This document shows, piece after piece, positions 7,867-15,865 of a stretch of 20,246 nt of DNA (within the stretch, counting starts at the first letter, position 1; each line of letters begins with the position of its first letter). Origin of the DNA: Pseudomonadota bacterium (lineage in GTDB: Bacteria > Pseudomonadota > Alphaproteobacteria > Rhizobiales > Rhizobiaceae); NCBI GenBank assembly GCA_023444445.1, contig JAEXMK010000093.1, positions 1 to 20,246 of the forward strand, in the 5' to 3' direction. The notes beneath the pieces were generated by a model, which worked only from the letters and a program-made list of their open reading frames with translations, was not told where the DNA came from and did not search any database. The position numbers were made by a program, and so were the translations under genes.

Positions 7867-9369
7867 TCCTTGGCGGCCAAAGACCATGAAGCTGAGCGCG
7901 GCAAGCAACCAGACACCGATGCCCGCATAAAGCATGACTAAGCCAAAACCATCTGCAAGCGCCTGATGGACGAGCGTTTCCGAAACACCCTGCGCCGATG
8001 TTCCGGCGGTTCCGGCCGCAATCTTTTCCGCAAGCGATTGCAAGACATTCACATCCGTGTCGGCAGGCAGGTGTGCCCGCAGCGAAGCCCTAACGCCCTC
8101 CACCAGAAGGAAGCCCATGATGGGGATGTTGATGGCAAGCGAGATCATGCGCGCGCTCATGTCGATGCCGGATGCCATGCCGGAGCGGGCGGGAGAAACC
8201 GCGCCCGTAGTGGTGTTGGTGACCGGCGTATTGGTCAGGCCGAGCCCGATGCCGGCAAGGATGCAGCCGGGCAGCATGGTAAGCCAGCTTGCATTTTCGA
8301 TACTGCTTCCGAATTTCATCAGCATGAAACCCAGGCCGATGGCGAACAACCCGGCCGGAATGACGAGCCGCGGCTGATAACGCAACGACAGGCGCTCCGC
8401 GAGCGGCGGCACCACCAGCGCCGGCAGCGTATAGGCAAGCAGGCCGAGGCCCGCGGTGACGCTGTCATAACCAAGACCGGCCTGAAACCAGATCGGCAGA
8501 TAGATCATGAACGGCCAGAAACTGATATTCATCGCCGCCGAACCAACGATCGCCCCGGAAAAAGGCCGGATGCGGAATACGGAGAAATCGAACATCGGCC
8601 TTTGCGTGCGCTTTTCAGCAACCACAAAGGCCATGAAACTCGCAACCGAGACCCCAAGAATAAGAAGCGCCATGGGGCTTGCGAAACCGAGCTCAGGCCC
8701 CTGCGTGATGAAAAAGGCAAGGCAAAAAACGGCGAGCGAAAGCGTGACCATGCCGGCAAGATCAAGCCGCGCCGCCTCCGGATCGCGCGATTCTCCCACG
8801 CCGCCCGCCGCGAGCAGCCATGTGACGATGCCAAGCACCACATGAACGAGGAACACCCATTCCCAGCTCCAAAGCGCGACGATGGCGCCGCCGATGATCG
8901 GGCCGAAACCCAGCCCCACGCCGGAGACGATGCCCCACCAGCCGAACGCCATGCCGCGCTCCCGGGCCGTGCGGAACTGATGCGACAGGATGGCGATCTG
9001 GCACACCAGCATCGCCCCGCCGCTCAAGCCCTGAAAGAAGCGGGCGCCGATCAGCACGGAGACATTCTGCGTCATTCCGCAGGCAAGGGAGGAAAGTGCA
9101 AAGGCGGCAATACTGGCAATAAAGACGCGTTTGCGGCCGAAGCGGTCGGCCAGCGCGCCGGTTGCCATCAACACCATGGTCACGCCGATCGTATAGGCGT
9201 TCATGATCCACTGAAGCTGGCGGAAATCCGCCTGCAGCACCTTTTCGAGCGTAGGCAGGATTGCCGGAACACTGGAAATTTCCAGTCCGAACATCAGGGC
9301 GGAGAGACAAACGGCAGCGAGCGCCATAGCGCTTCTGCTGCCCGTTTGTTCGGTAACAGCAAGGGTCAT
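7849..9369 (-). CDS. MFS drug exporter, DHA2 (EmrB/QacA) type
   Basis: Inner-membrane proton-driven exporter with 506 residues and about 14 predicted membrane helices, the size and topology of the DHA2 family. After TM2 comes motif A, ALADRFGRKRVF (about residue 72). In TM5 is antiporter motif C, as GVGLGFGPIIGG (about residues 150-161). SGGAMLVCQIAILSHQF also fits the family. The substrate cannot be read from sequence. The start at 9369 follows GGCTGAAGA on the coding strand. The gene is divergent from a LysR regulator 123 bp away, a layout that usually means local control by that regulator. Its stop lies in the loop of the hairpin shared with the copper operon. Confidence 0.9.
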   Translation of the reverse strand: MTLAVTEQTGSRSAMALAAVCLSALMFGLEISSVPAILPTLEKVLQADFRQLQWIMNAYTIGVTMVLMATGALADRFGRKRVFIASIAAFALSSLACGMTQNVSVLIGARFFQGLSGGAMLVCQIAILSHQFRTARERGMAFGWWGIVSGVGLGFGPIIGGAIVALWSWEWVFLVHVVLGIVTWLLAAGGVGESRDPEAARLDLAGMVTLSLAVFCLAFFITQGPELGFASPMALLILGVSVASFMAFVVAEKRTQRPMFDFSVFRIRPFSGAIVGSAAMNISFWPFMIYLPIWFQAGLGYDSVTAGLGLLAYTLPALVVPPLAERLSLRYQPRLVIPAGLFAIGLGFMLMKFGSSIENASWLTMLPGCILAGIGLGLTNTPVTNTTTGAVSPARSGMASGIDMSARMISLAINIPIMGFLLVEGVRASLRAHLPADTDVNVLQSLAEKIAAGTAGTSAQGVSETLVHQALADGFGLVMLYAGIGVWLLAALSFMVFGRQGLEGNG

Positions 9370-9433
9370 TCTTCAGCCTTTCGTGGGTGGTGCGCGCACG
9401 GCGACATCCGCTCAATAAACCGAGGGCAAATTA

Positions 9434-9452
9434 GTTAAGGCTTGACCATAAC
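9434..9452. promoter_or_regulatory. Candidate LysR box in divergent promoter region
   Basis: The 123-bp gap between the divergent MFS and LysR genes holds GTTA-N11-TAAC, an inverted repeat of the general interrupted-dyad kind bound by LysR proteins. The arms are only four bases each, so chance occurrence is possible. Location is the main support. Confidence 0.35.
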
Positions 9453-9492
9453 GGAATTGGATGATTGATTATTTTAGAGACAACAAATTGGA

Positions 9493-10356
9493 ATGACAGA
9501 GATGCGCACGCTCGATGTGGAGGCCGTCGAGGCCTTTGTCACTATCGCTGATCTCCAGAGCTTCACCCGCGCCGCCGAAACGCTGGGCACCACCCAGGGC
9601 GCCATCAGCGTCAAGCTCAAACGGCTGGAAGACAGGCTTGGCCAGCGGCTGCTCGAACGAACACCGCGCGCGGTGCGCCTGTCTGCCCAGGGGGCGTCGT
9701 TTATCGCACCCGCCCGCGAATTTCTCGCGGCGCATGATCGGGCACTGGCGGGCCTTTCCTCGCCGCGCCGCCGTTTCGGCCTCGGCATTGCCGCGCATGT
9801 GGCCGGGCCAGAGGTGCCGACCCTTCTGGCACGGCTTAACGACCATGATCCCGGCCTGACGATTGAAGTGCGGATGGATCATTCCCGCTCCCTGCTCGAC
9901 GCCTTTGACCGTGGTGAAATCGATGCGGCCATCATCAGACGCGAGGACGACCGGCGCGACGGCGAGGTACTCGGGCCGGAGCATTTCGGTTGGTACGCAA
10001 CCCCGCAATTCGAACACCGTCAGGGCGAACCGCTCAGACTGGCGGCACTTTCACCCGCCTGTGGTGTGCGCAACATCGCCACCCACGCGCTGGACGCGGC
10101 GGCGATTACCTGGACAGAGGTGTTTCTCGGCGGTACATCGTCAATGGTGACAGCGGCCGTCTCAGCCGGGCTTGCGATTTCCGTCTTTTCCTGCCGTCTT
10201 GCACCGCCCGGCACAGTCGAGGTCAGCCAGCGTTTTGGCCTGCCATCTCTGCCCTCCAGCGAAATCATCATGTTCTCTACCCTGACCGATAGCAGGTCCC
10301 GCGAAGCGTTGCGCACGCTTGCCGCTGCCTTTCGCGAGCACCGGCCGGCAAATTAA
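9493..10356 (+). CDS. LysR-family transcriptional regulator
   Basis: A 287-residue regulator of usual LysR length. The N-terminal winged helix-turn-helix covers residues 7-65: AFVTIADLQSFTRAAETLG, then TTQGAISVKLKRLEDRLGQRL and RLSAQG. The remainder is the effector-binding periplasmic-protein-like domain. Two starts are possible, ATG 9493 and ATG 9502, differing by three residues; neither has a strong ribosome site, only GGA just upstream. It is divergent from the DHA2 exporter and probably controls it. The effector is unknown. A reductase-like gene follows 100 bp downstream on the same strand and may be transcribed separately. Confidence 0.9.
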   Translation: MTEMRTLDVEAVEAFVTIADLQSFTRAAETLGTTQGAISVKLKRLEDRLGQRLLERTPRAVRLSAQGASFIAPAREFLAAHDRALAGLSSPRRRFGLGIAAHVAGPEVPTLLARLNDHDPGLTIEVRMDHSRSLLDAFDRGEIDAAIIRREDDRRDGEVLGPEHFGWYATPQFEHRQGEPLRLAALSPACGVRNIATHALDAAAITWTEVFLGGTSSMVTAAVSAGLAISVFSCRLAPPGTVEVSQRFGLPSLPSSEIIMFSTLTDSRSREALRTLAAAFREHRPAN

Positions 10357-10456
10357 CGCTCTCTGCTTGTCGACAATAGCCGGCTGAAAATTTAGCATCG
10401 GACGACAATGACACGGCCGATACCTCTGTCGGTCCATTCGCCGCAGTGGAGTATTC

Positions 10457-11239
10457 ATGTCCCTTCCCCAGAAAATCGGTTTTATCGGAACGGGTGCCAT
10501 AACCGATGCGATGGTGCGCGGCCTGCTCACCAAGCCCGCCGCCGTACCACATGTCATGGTATCTCAGCGCAGCGCGGATATTTCGGCCAGACTTGCCACC
10601 GATTTTCCGCAGGTGATCGTCTCGGGCGACAATCAGATGATTGTTGATGGCTGCGATACCGTCATGCTAGCAATCCGTCCGCAGATCGCCGAAGAGGTCA
10701 TTCGACCTTTGCGGTTCCGGGACGGGCAGAAGGTCATCAGTGTCGTGGCTGCAACCAGCCGGGAAGCGCTTCTGGACTGGATCGGAGCGGATGTGCGTCT
10801 CGCCCAGGCGATCCCCCTGCCCTTCGTTGCCCGGCGCAAGGGCGTCACCGCCATTTATCCCGCCGATACGGACACCGCCGCGATATTCAACGTGCTCGGT
10901 AATGCCGTCGAATGCGCGACAAAGGCGGAATACGACCTTCTGGCCACCGCCAGCGCGCTGATGGCCACCTATTTCGGCATAATGCAAACGACGACGGAGT
11001 GGCTGGCGGAGAACGGCCTGCCGGAAGACAAGGCGCGAGCCTATATCACGCCCCTCTTTGCCGGTCTCTCCGAGGTAGCCCTGCTGTCAGGCGAAAACAC
11101 AGGCTTCAACGAGATGAGCCGCGAATTTGCCACCAAAGGCGGCCTCAACGAGCAGGTCATGCGGGATTTCGACAAAAACGGCGGTTCCCATGCGCTGAAA
11201 GAGGCATTGAGCCGGGTGATGGAGCGGATCACGCAATAA
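10457..11239 (+). CDS. Pyrroline-5-carboxylate reductase-like NAD(P)-binding protein
   Basis: A 260-residue protein with an N-terminal Rossmann fold (KIGFIGTGAITDAMVRGL, residues 6-23) and the layout of the P5C reductase/ProC superfamily. VMLAIRPQIAEEVI and AQAIPLPFVARRKGVTAIYP correspond to the family's VKPQ and MPN segments. The C-terminal signature of true ProC, normally around TSPGGTT, appears instead as FATKGGLNEQ, so proline synthesis is not secure; another imine or keto substrate is possible. GGAG lies eight bases before the ATG. The gene stands alone between the LysR gene and a strong hairpin. I would not name it proC. Confidence 0.8.
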   Translation: MSLPQKIGFIGTGAITDAMVRGLLTKPAAVPHVMVSQRSADISARLATDFPQVIVSGDNQMIVDGCDTVMLAIRPQIAEEVIRPLRFRDGQKVISVVAATSREALLDWIGADVRLAQAIPLPFVARRKGVTAIYPADTDTAAIFNVLGNAVECATKAEYDLLATASALMATYFGIMQTTTEWLAENGLPEDKARAYITPLFAGLSEVALLSGENTGFNEMSREFATKGGLNEQVMRDFDKNGGSHALKEALSRVMERITQ

Positions 11240-11264
11240 CCGGCCGGCCTTTCAAGACGAGAAC

Positions 11265-11297
11265 GAAAAAGGGGCCCTTCGGCCCCCTTCTGTTTAT
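11265..11297. terminator. Bidirectional rho-independent terminator
   Basis: A GC stem GGGGCC (11271-11276), loop CTTC, and GGCCCC (11281-11286) is flanked by GAAAAA on the left and by CTTCTGTTT on the right. The U-run is therefore good on the minus strand and moderate on the plus strand. It sits between the convergent reductase-like and MFS_3 genes, whose stop codons lie 26 and 8 bp away. Confidence 0.8.
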
Positions 11298-12892
11298 GCT
11301 TTTCCGGGACGATTGATCGTGAGGAAGTGGCGTACGACAGGCCTATCCAGCCCCGAATGGTAAGCAAGCACCTTACCCTGCAAATCCGCGTCGGCATTGG
11401 AAACCCGCTTGTGCTGGCGCAGATGCTCGGCCCAGGATTCCACCATGAACCATTCCACGATTTTCTGCGGATCGCCGGAATCTTCGGTGACACCCCAGCC
11501 ATAGGCCCCATCGCGGCGGCGCTCCTGTGAGAGTTCGTCGAGGGCATGCAGGAAAGCCGAACGGTGGTGCTTTTCGACATTATATTCGATCAGGATCAGA
11601 ACCGGACCGCGATCATGGGCCACCGGCTCCGCCACCAGCGGTTCGGGCCAATGGTTGGAGGGCACCATATCCGCGTCACCCGCAGGCAGTTTCAGGCGAT
11701 GCATGACGAGGCCTGCTATGAGAAGACCAGCGGCACCGATGAGAAGGGTGCCCGGGACACCTGCCGCCTCACCCACAGTGCCCCAGCCGATGCTGCCGGC
11801 TGTCATCGCACCATTGAAGACAGTGAGATAGACGGCGAGACCACGACCCCGCACCCAGTTCGGCAGGATCGCCTGAGCTGCGCCATTGAGCGTCGTCAGT
11901 GCCGTGATCCAGGCGCCGCCAAGGAACAGCAGAATGATGATGGCAAGCCATTTCGGCGGAGCGAATGACAACCCGGCCATGACGAGCGCCGTGATGATGG
12001 CGGCGCCGAGAAGCAAGGCATCCGCATCGAAACGTGCGCGCAGCTTCGGCATGACCAGCGCCCCGCCGATTGCACCGGCCCCGACGGCGCCGAGCAGGAT
12101 ACCGTAGAAACTCGCATCTCCACCCAGCAATTGCCGGGCGACCAGCGGCAGCAGCGCCCAGACGGCACTGGCGAAAGCGAAGAAAATCGCTGCCCGCAGC
12201 AGAACGACATGCAACGGCTTGCTGGCACGGGTATAACGAAGGCCTGCCCGGAACGCGCCGAGGAAACCTTCCGCCAGCGCGTCATCGGCGTTCTTCACCC
12301 GAGGCCACCACAAAAGGGCGGCGATGACGACGAAGTAACTGGCGACATCGGCACCGTAGGTGAAGGCTGCGCCAAAGGCCGCAAGCAGAATGCCGCCAAC
12401 AGCGGGGCCGATGGAACGGGCGATGTTGATGCCAAGCGAGTTCAACGCCACGGCGCTCTTGATGTCCTCGCGCTTCACCAGTTCCGGCACGATCGCCTGC
12501 CAGGTCGGCCCCATCAGCGCGGCACCGATGCCACCGAGGAAGGTGAGGCCGATCAGGGCGCTGACGGACAACAGGCCGGTATGCGCAAGGACCATGAGGG
12601 TGACGCTGACAGAGGCCAGCAGCAGTTGGACGGCGATCAGGAATTTGCGTCGGTCGAGAATATCCGTCAGTACGCCGGCCGGGATCGCCAGAAGAAAAAT
12701 CGGCAGGGTTCCGGCCGCTTGAACCAAGGCGACCGCCGCCGGCGAGGCCGAAAGATCGGTCACCAACCATGAGCTGGCGACATCACGCATGAAGCTGCCA
12801 GTATTGCCGAGCACTGTCGCAGCCCAGAGGACGGCGAAAACCGGTTGCGCAAGAGGAGCAAAGCTGCTCGCGGAGGATTTTGCGGCACTCAT
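11294..12892 (-). CDS. MFS_3-type transporter with C-terminal monooxygenase-like domain
   Basis: A 532-residue inner-membrane protein. Residues 1-400 form an MFS transporter of the EntS/MFS_3 kind, with about 12 helices: GNTGSFMRDVASSWLV in TM1, GVLTDILDRRKF as motif A after TM2, and ARSIGPAVGGILL in TM5. Residues ~430-530 form a soluble domain that looks like a dimeric alpha-beta barrel of the antibiotic-biosynthesis-monooxygenase type (VLILIEYNVEKHHRSAF, WFMVESWAEHLRQH). This fusion is usual for MFS_3 proteins. Direction of transport and substrate are unknown. The start codon overlaps the stop of the DoxX gene by four bases, so they form a coupled operon under the upstream candidate LysR operator. 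Confidence 0.85.
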   Translation of the reverse strand: MSAAKSSASSFAPLAQPVFAVLWAATVLGNTGSFMRDVASSWLVTDLSASPAAVALVQAAGTLPIFLLAIPAGVLTDILDRRKFLIAVQLLLASVSVTLMVLAHTGLLSVSALIGLTFLGGIGAALMGPTWQAIVPELVKREDIKSAVALNSLGINIARSIGPAVGGILLAAFGAAFTYGADVASYFVVIAALLWWPRVKNADDALAEGFLGAFRAGLRYTRASKPLHVVLLRAAIFFAFASAVWALLPLVARQLLGGDASFYGILLGAVGAGAIGGALVMPKLRARFDADALLLGAAIITALVMAGLSFAPPKWLAIIILLFLGGAWITALTTLNGAAQAILPNWVRGRGLAVYLTVFNGAMTAGSIGWGTVGEAAGVPGTLLIGAAGLLIAGLVMHRLKLPAGDADMVPSNHWPEPLVAEPVAHDRGPVLILIEYNVEKHHRSAFLHALDELSQERRRDGAYGWGVTEDSGDPQKIVEWFMVESWAEHLRQHKRVSNADADLQGKVLAYHSGLDRPVVRHFLTINRPGKA

Positions 12893-13329
12893 TTGCCTGT
12901 TCCTTTCGTGAGATCGATTGCAGCGACGATGATGAAGGCACCGGCCAGACCGAGATGTTCGAAGAAGGCATTAGTGGCCATCATGCGGTCCATGCCGGGC
13001 GCCATTTCCCAGAACCGAAGAGCGATGAAGGTGGCAAGAAGCGTGAAGCCCGAGAGCGCCAGAGCACCCGCCCAGCGCAGGAAGCCCGATACCACCATGG
13101 CGGACGCGGTGAGTTCAAAAACGATGACAGAGACCGCAAATGCCGCCGCTGGCTGCAGGCTAAAATGGTTCATTTCCGCAATCGCGCCGGGGAAATCGAA
13201 GATCTTGGTAAGCGGCCCCTGAATATAGGCCGCGCAAAGCGCCAGAAGTGCCACGATTCGTGTGGCAGGCGCGGCGACGATATCCGCAAGAAAACCACGA
13301 AGGCGAAGGGTCGAAGATGGGTCAGTCAT
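12889..13329 (-). CDS. DoxX-family membrane protein
   Basis: A 146-residue inner-membrane protein with four hydrophobic segments (near residues 24-42, 60-80, 85-105 and 120-140) and the DoxX layout; GPLTKIFDFPGAIAEM and TNAFFEHLGLAGAFIIV are typical. DoxX proteins take part in thiol and quinone redox homeostasis: MhqP and CatD of Bacillus subtilis belong here and accompany ring-cleaving dioxygenases. The ATG at 13329 is chosen over 13377 because AGGAG lies seven bases upstream of it. It is the first gene of a two-gene operon with the MFS_3 transporter (four-base overlap). A motif shared with the LysR-dioxygenase promoter lies about 87 bp upstream. Confidence 0.85.
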   Translation of the reverse strand: MTDPSSTLRLRGFLADIVAAPATRIVALLALCAAYIQGPLTKIFDFPGAIAEMNHFSLQPAAAFAVSVIVFELTASAMVVSGFLRWAGALALSGFTLLATFIALRFWEMAPGMDRMMATNAFFEHLGLAGAFIIVAAIDLTKGTGK

Positions 13330-13414
13330 TGAATGCTCCTGCGATCTGGCCGTCGATGTGTGCGGCGCTGCGTTCATCTGATGGAGCGATATTGACGCAA
13401 CGGATTGTCGCCAA

Positions 13415-13460
13415 CAATTGCATCAATAGTTTCGATATAATTGCATAATCTGAAATATTC
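13415..13460. promoter_or_regulatory. Shared LysR-type operator, copy B (upstream of doxX)
   Basis: Two AATTGC repeats at 13416 and 13439, TCGA at 13432 and TGAAATATTC at 13451-13460. The offsets (0, 16, 23, 35) are identical to those of the copy between the LysR gene and the dioxygenase operon at 17697-17742. The doxX start is about 87 bp away. The conserved parts are separated by diverged sequence, as expected of a functional operator and not of a simple duplication. Assignment to the 17746 LysR protein is an inference. Confidence 0.6.
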
Positions 13461-13469
13461 TTATGCGGA

Positions 13470-13498
13470 CAACGGGCGACGGCGTGCGCCGCCCGTTG
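13470..13498 (-). terminator. Hairpin after the amidohydrolase gene
   Basis: A 9-bp perfect stem, CAACGGGCG (13470-13478) with CGCCCGTTG (13490-13498), has an 11-base GC-rich loop. It begins about 22 bases after the amidohydrolase stop. There is no U-tract on the minus strand, so termination may be incomplete. It separates the dioxygenase operon from the doxX operator. Confidence 0.5.
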
Positions 13499-13519
13499 GA
13501 TTTCTCTTGTCGATCAGAC

Positions 13520-15502
13520 TCAGACCGCCCAGCAGGAGCAGCCCAAGGCACCGAAAAAGCCCTTCAGATCGGCAATCGGCAGTTTCGATGTCCAGGCGCC
13601 CGCATGGTCGTGACCATGGACACCGCAATCGCTGGCACAGCCGCAGGTGGAGATGGCCGTGCGGCGCAGCGAGCGGGCACCCGCGCCCTCGGGTTCACCC
13701 CAAGCGGCGTAGCCGCCGAACTTGCGCACCGGCGACCAGTCAGGCATGGCCGGCGGAATATTGCTCTCGTCCAGTGCCTTGAAGTCGCCAGCACCATAGA
13801 CGATCTTACCGCCGACCATGGTCAATTCCGAGGTAAGGAAGGAGATTTCATCCTCCGCACAGGAGAAGAAGTCCTTGTCCGGCACCACGAGGTCGGCGAA
13901 CTGGCCTTTCTCGATGCGGCCCTTCTTGCCTTCTTCATTCGAGAACCAGGTGACTTTTTCCGTCCACATGCGTAGCGCCGTTTCGCGGTCGAGACAATTG
14001 GCGCGGGGGTAAAGCTGCATGCCGCCGACTGTCTTGCCGGTCACCATCCAGAACAGCGACACCCACGGATTATAGGAGGCGACGCGCGTGGCATCCGTGC
14101 CGGCCGAAACGTTCACGCCCTTTTCCAGCATCCGAGCAATCGGCGGTGTGGCTTCCGCCACGCCCTGGCCATAACGTTCGACGAAATATTCGCCCTGATA
14201 GGCCATGCGGTGCTGGGTTGCGATGCCGCCACCAAGCGCAGCAATACGGTCGATGGAGCGATCTGAGATGGTTTCGGCGTGGTCGAAGAACCAGTTCAGT
14301 CCTTCGAGCGGGATATCACGATTGACCTTTTCGAAGACATCCAGCGCCCGCGAAATAGTCTCGTCATAGGTGGCATGCAGACGCCAGGGCCAGCGGTTTT
14401 CCGCCAGAATACGGACAACGTCTCCAAGCTCGCCCTCCATCTCCGGTGGCATATCGGGCCGCGGCTGACGGAAATCTTCGAAATCGGCAGCGGAAAAGAC
14501 CAGCATTTCGCCCGCACCATTGTGCCGGAAATAATCGTTGCCCTGCTTGTATTTGACCGATTGCGTCCAGCTGAGAAAGTCTTCCTTCTCCTGTTTCGGC
14601 TTCTGCGTGAAGAGGTTGTAGGCCAGACGAACCGTCATCTGGTTCTCATCCGACAGCTTCTGAATCACCTCGTAATCATCAGGATAATTCTGGAAGCCGC
14701 CGCCGGCATCGATCACGCCCGTCACACCCAGCCGGTTCAGCTCGCGCATGAAGTGGCGGGTGGAATTGACCTGGTAATCGAGCGGCAGTTTCGGACCCTT
14801 GGCGAGCGTCGAATAGAGAATGCCGGCATTCGGCTTGGCGAGCAGCAGGCCTGTTGGATTGCCGTTGGCATCGCGGGTGATCTCGCCGCCGGGCGGGTTC
14901 GGCGTATCCCTGGTGTAGCCAACGGCGCGAAGTGCGGCACCGTTCAGCAGCGCCCTGTCATAGAGATGCAGAAGGAAGACGGGCGTATCCGGCGCCACCG
15001 CATTGATCTCCTCAATAGTCGGCAGGCGCTTTTCGACGAATTGATGCTCGGTGAACCCCCCGACGACGCGCACCCATTGGGGGGCGGGCGTTATCGCGAC
15101 CTGGCGCTTCAGCATGTCCATGGCATCGGCGAGCGAGCGAACGCCATCCCAGCGCAGTTCCATGTTGAAGTTCAGGCCACCGCGAATGACGTGGGTGTGG
15201 TTGTCTATCAGGCCCGGCAGCACCCGCTTGCCCTTGAGGTCGATGATCTTCGTTTCCGGCCCGGCAAGGGCCATGACCGCGGTATCGCTTCCCACCTCAA
15301 CAAACAGACCGTCCTTGATGGCGACTGCCGTTGCATTCGGATTGCCACGATCAAGTGTCGTGACGCGGCCATTGTGAAGGATGGTATCTGGGTGCATGGA
15401 CGAAGCTCCGGTCTTGATGGGATCAGCGGCCTTAGCCGGTGAAAACAGATTCGGAAAGGCGAGACTGGATGCCGCGCCGAGGAAAGTGCGACGTGTCGGC
15501 AT
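13520..15502 (-). CDS. Tat-exported amidohydrolase (YtcJ-like) with Cys/His-rich tail
   Basis: A 660-residue metal-dependent hydrolase of the amidohydrolase_3 (YtcJ-like) type. The N-terminus PTRRTFLGAASSLAF is a twin-arginine signal, with likely cleavage after AKA at about residue 26, so the mature enzyme is periplasmic. Catalytic-fold metal ligands are visible: NHTHV (His102, His104), LHATYDE, FDHAET and the aspartate in SAGTDATRV. The physiological substrate is unknown. The last ~45 residues form an unusual tail, CGCASDCGVHGHDHAG followed at the very end by CSCWAV, which may bind metal. The ATG overlaps the XapX stop by one base (TGATG), so the two are translationally coupled. It is the last gene of the dioxygenase operon. 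Confidence 0.88.
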   Translation of the reverse strand: MPTRRTFLGAASSLAFPNLFSPAKAADPIKTGASSMHPDTILHNGRVTTLDRGNPNATAVAIKDGLFVEVGSDTAVMALAGPETKIIDLKGKRVLPGLIDNHTHVIRGGLNFNMELRWDGVRSLADAMDMLKRQVAITPAPQWVRVVGGFTEHQFVEKRLPTIEEINAVAPDTPVFLLHLYDRALLNGAALRAVGYTRDTPNPPGGEITRDANGNPTGLLLAKPNAGILYSTLAKGPKLPLDYQVNSTRHFMRELNRLGVTGVIDAGGGFQNYPDDYEVIQKLSDENQMTVRLAYNLFTQKPKQEKEDFLSWTQSVKYKQGNDYFRHNGAGEMLVFSAADFEDFRQPRPDMPPEMEGELGDVVRILAENRWPWRLHATYDETISRALDVFEKVNRDIPLEGLNWFFDHAETISDRSIDRIAALGGGIATQHRMAYQGEYFVERYGQGVAEATPPIARMLEKGVNVSAGTDATRVASYNPWVSLFWMVTGKTVGGMQLYPRANCLDRETALRMWTEKVTWFSNEEGKKGRIEKGQFADLVVPDKDFFSCAEDEISFLTSELTMVGGKIVYGAGDFKALDESNIPPAMPDWSPVRKFGGYAAWGEPEGAGARSLRRTAISTCGCASDCGVHGHDHAGAWTSKLPIADLKGFFGALGCSCWAV

Positions 15503-15792
15503 CAGCTTTTCTCCCGGCTGGTTGGCTGCTGTGTCTGCGCAAGATCAGTCGTTTCAACACCACCCTTGGGCATATGACCGAACATGTGCGGCTTGATCTG
15601 GTTGAACCACGAAACGGCGGCCGGTTCCCTGTCGATGATCGTCCTCGCAAAAGGGATGATCTGTTCTCCGACCAAAATGCCCAGCAGGCCGACAAGCGCG
15701 ATGACGGGCGGCGCGGGTGAGCGTACGTTGAGCAGGCTGTAGACGATGCCGACCAGCAGGCCGGCGCCAAGCGACAAAAGATAGACTTTCAT
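15502..15792 (-). CDS. XapX-domain small membrane protein
   Basis: A 96-residue protein with two membrane helices (residues 3-20 and 31-50) and the XapX pattern GLLVGIVYSLLNVRSPAPP followed by ALVGLLGILVGEQ. The helix pair is followed by a soluble tail, HMFGHMPKGGVETTD. The molecular function of XapX proteins is not established. AAGGAGGT, a near-perfect ribosome site, lies four bases before the ATG, so translation should be strong. It is coupled to the downstream amidohydrolase by a one-base stop-start overlap and may anchor or assist it. It follows the hydrolase gene by 73 bp. Confidence 0.85.
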   Translation of the reverse strand: MKVYLLSLGAGLLVGIVYSLLNVRSPAPPVIALVGLLGILVGEQIIPFARTIIDREPAAVSWFNQIKPHMFGHMPKGGVETTDLAQTQQPTSREKS

Positions 15793-15865
15793 GGAAACCT
15801 CCTTCTGGTGGATAAAGCCGCGCCGGCCCGGATATCAATCCTGCCGGCACGTCATGGTTGAAAGC

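Noticed and set aside
7966..9438. Long plus-strand open frame antisense to the DHA2 exporter.
   Set aside because: Its product is rich in Arg/His/Gly/Asp with no domain, as expected of the complement of a GC-rich membrane-protein gene. The minus-strand gene has clear MFS motifs.
14279..15442. Long plus-strand open frame antisense to the amidohydrolase.
   Set aside because: An antisense shadow; the minus-strand frame has the Tat signal and metal-binding motifs.
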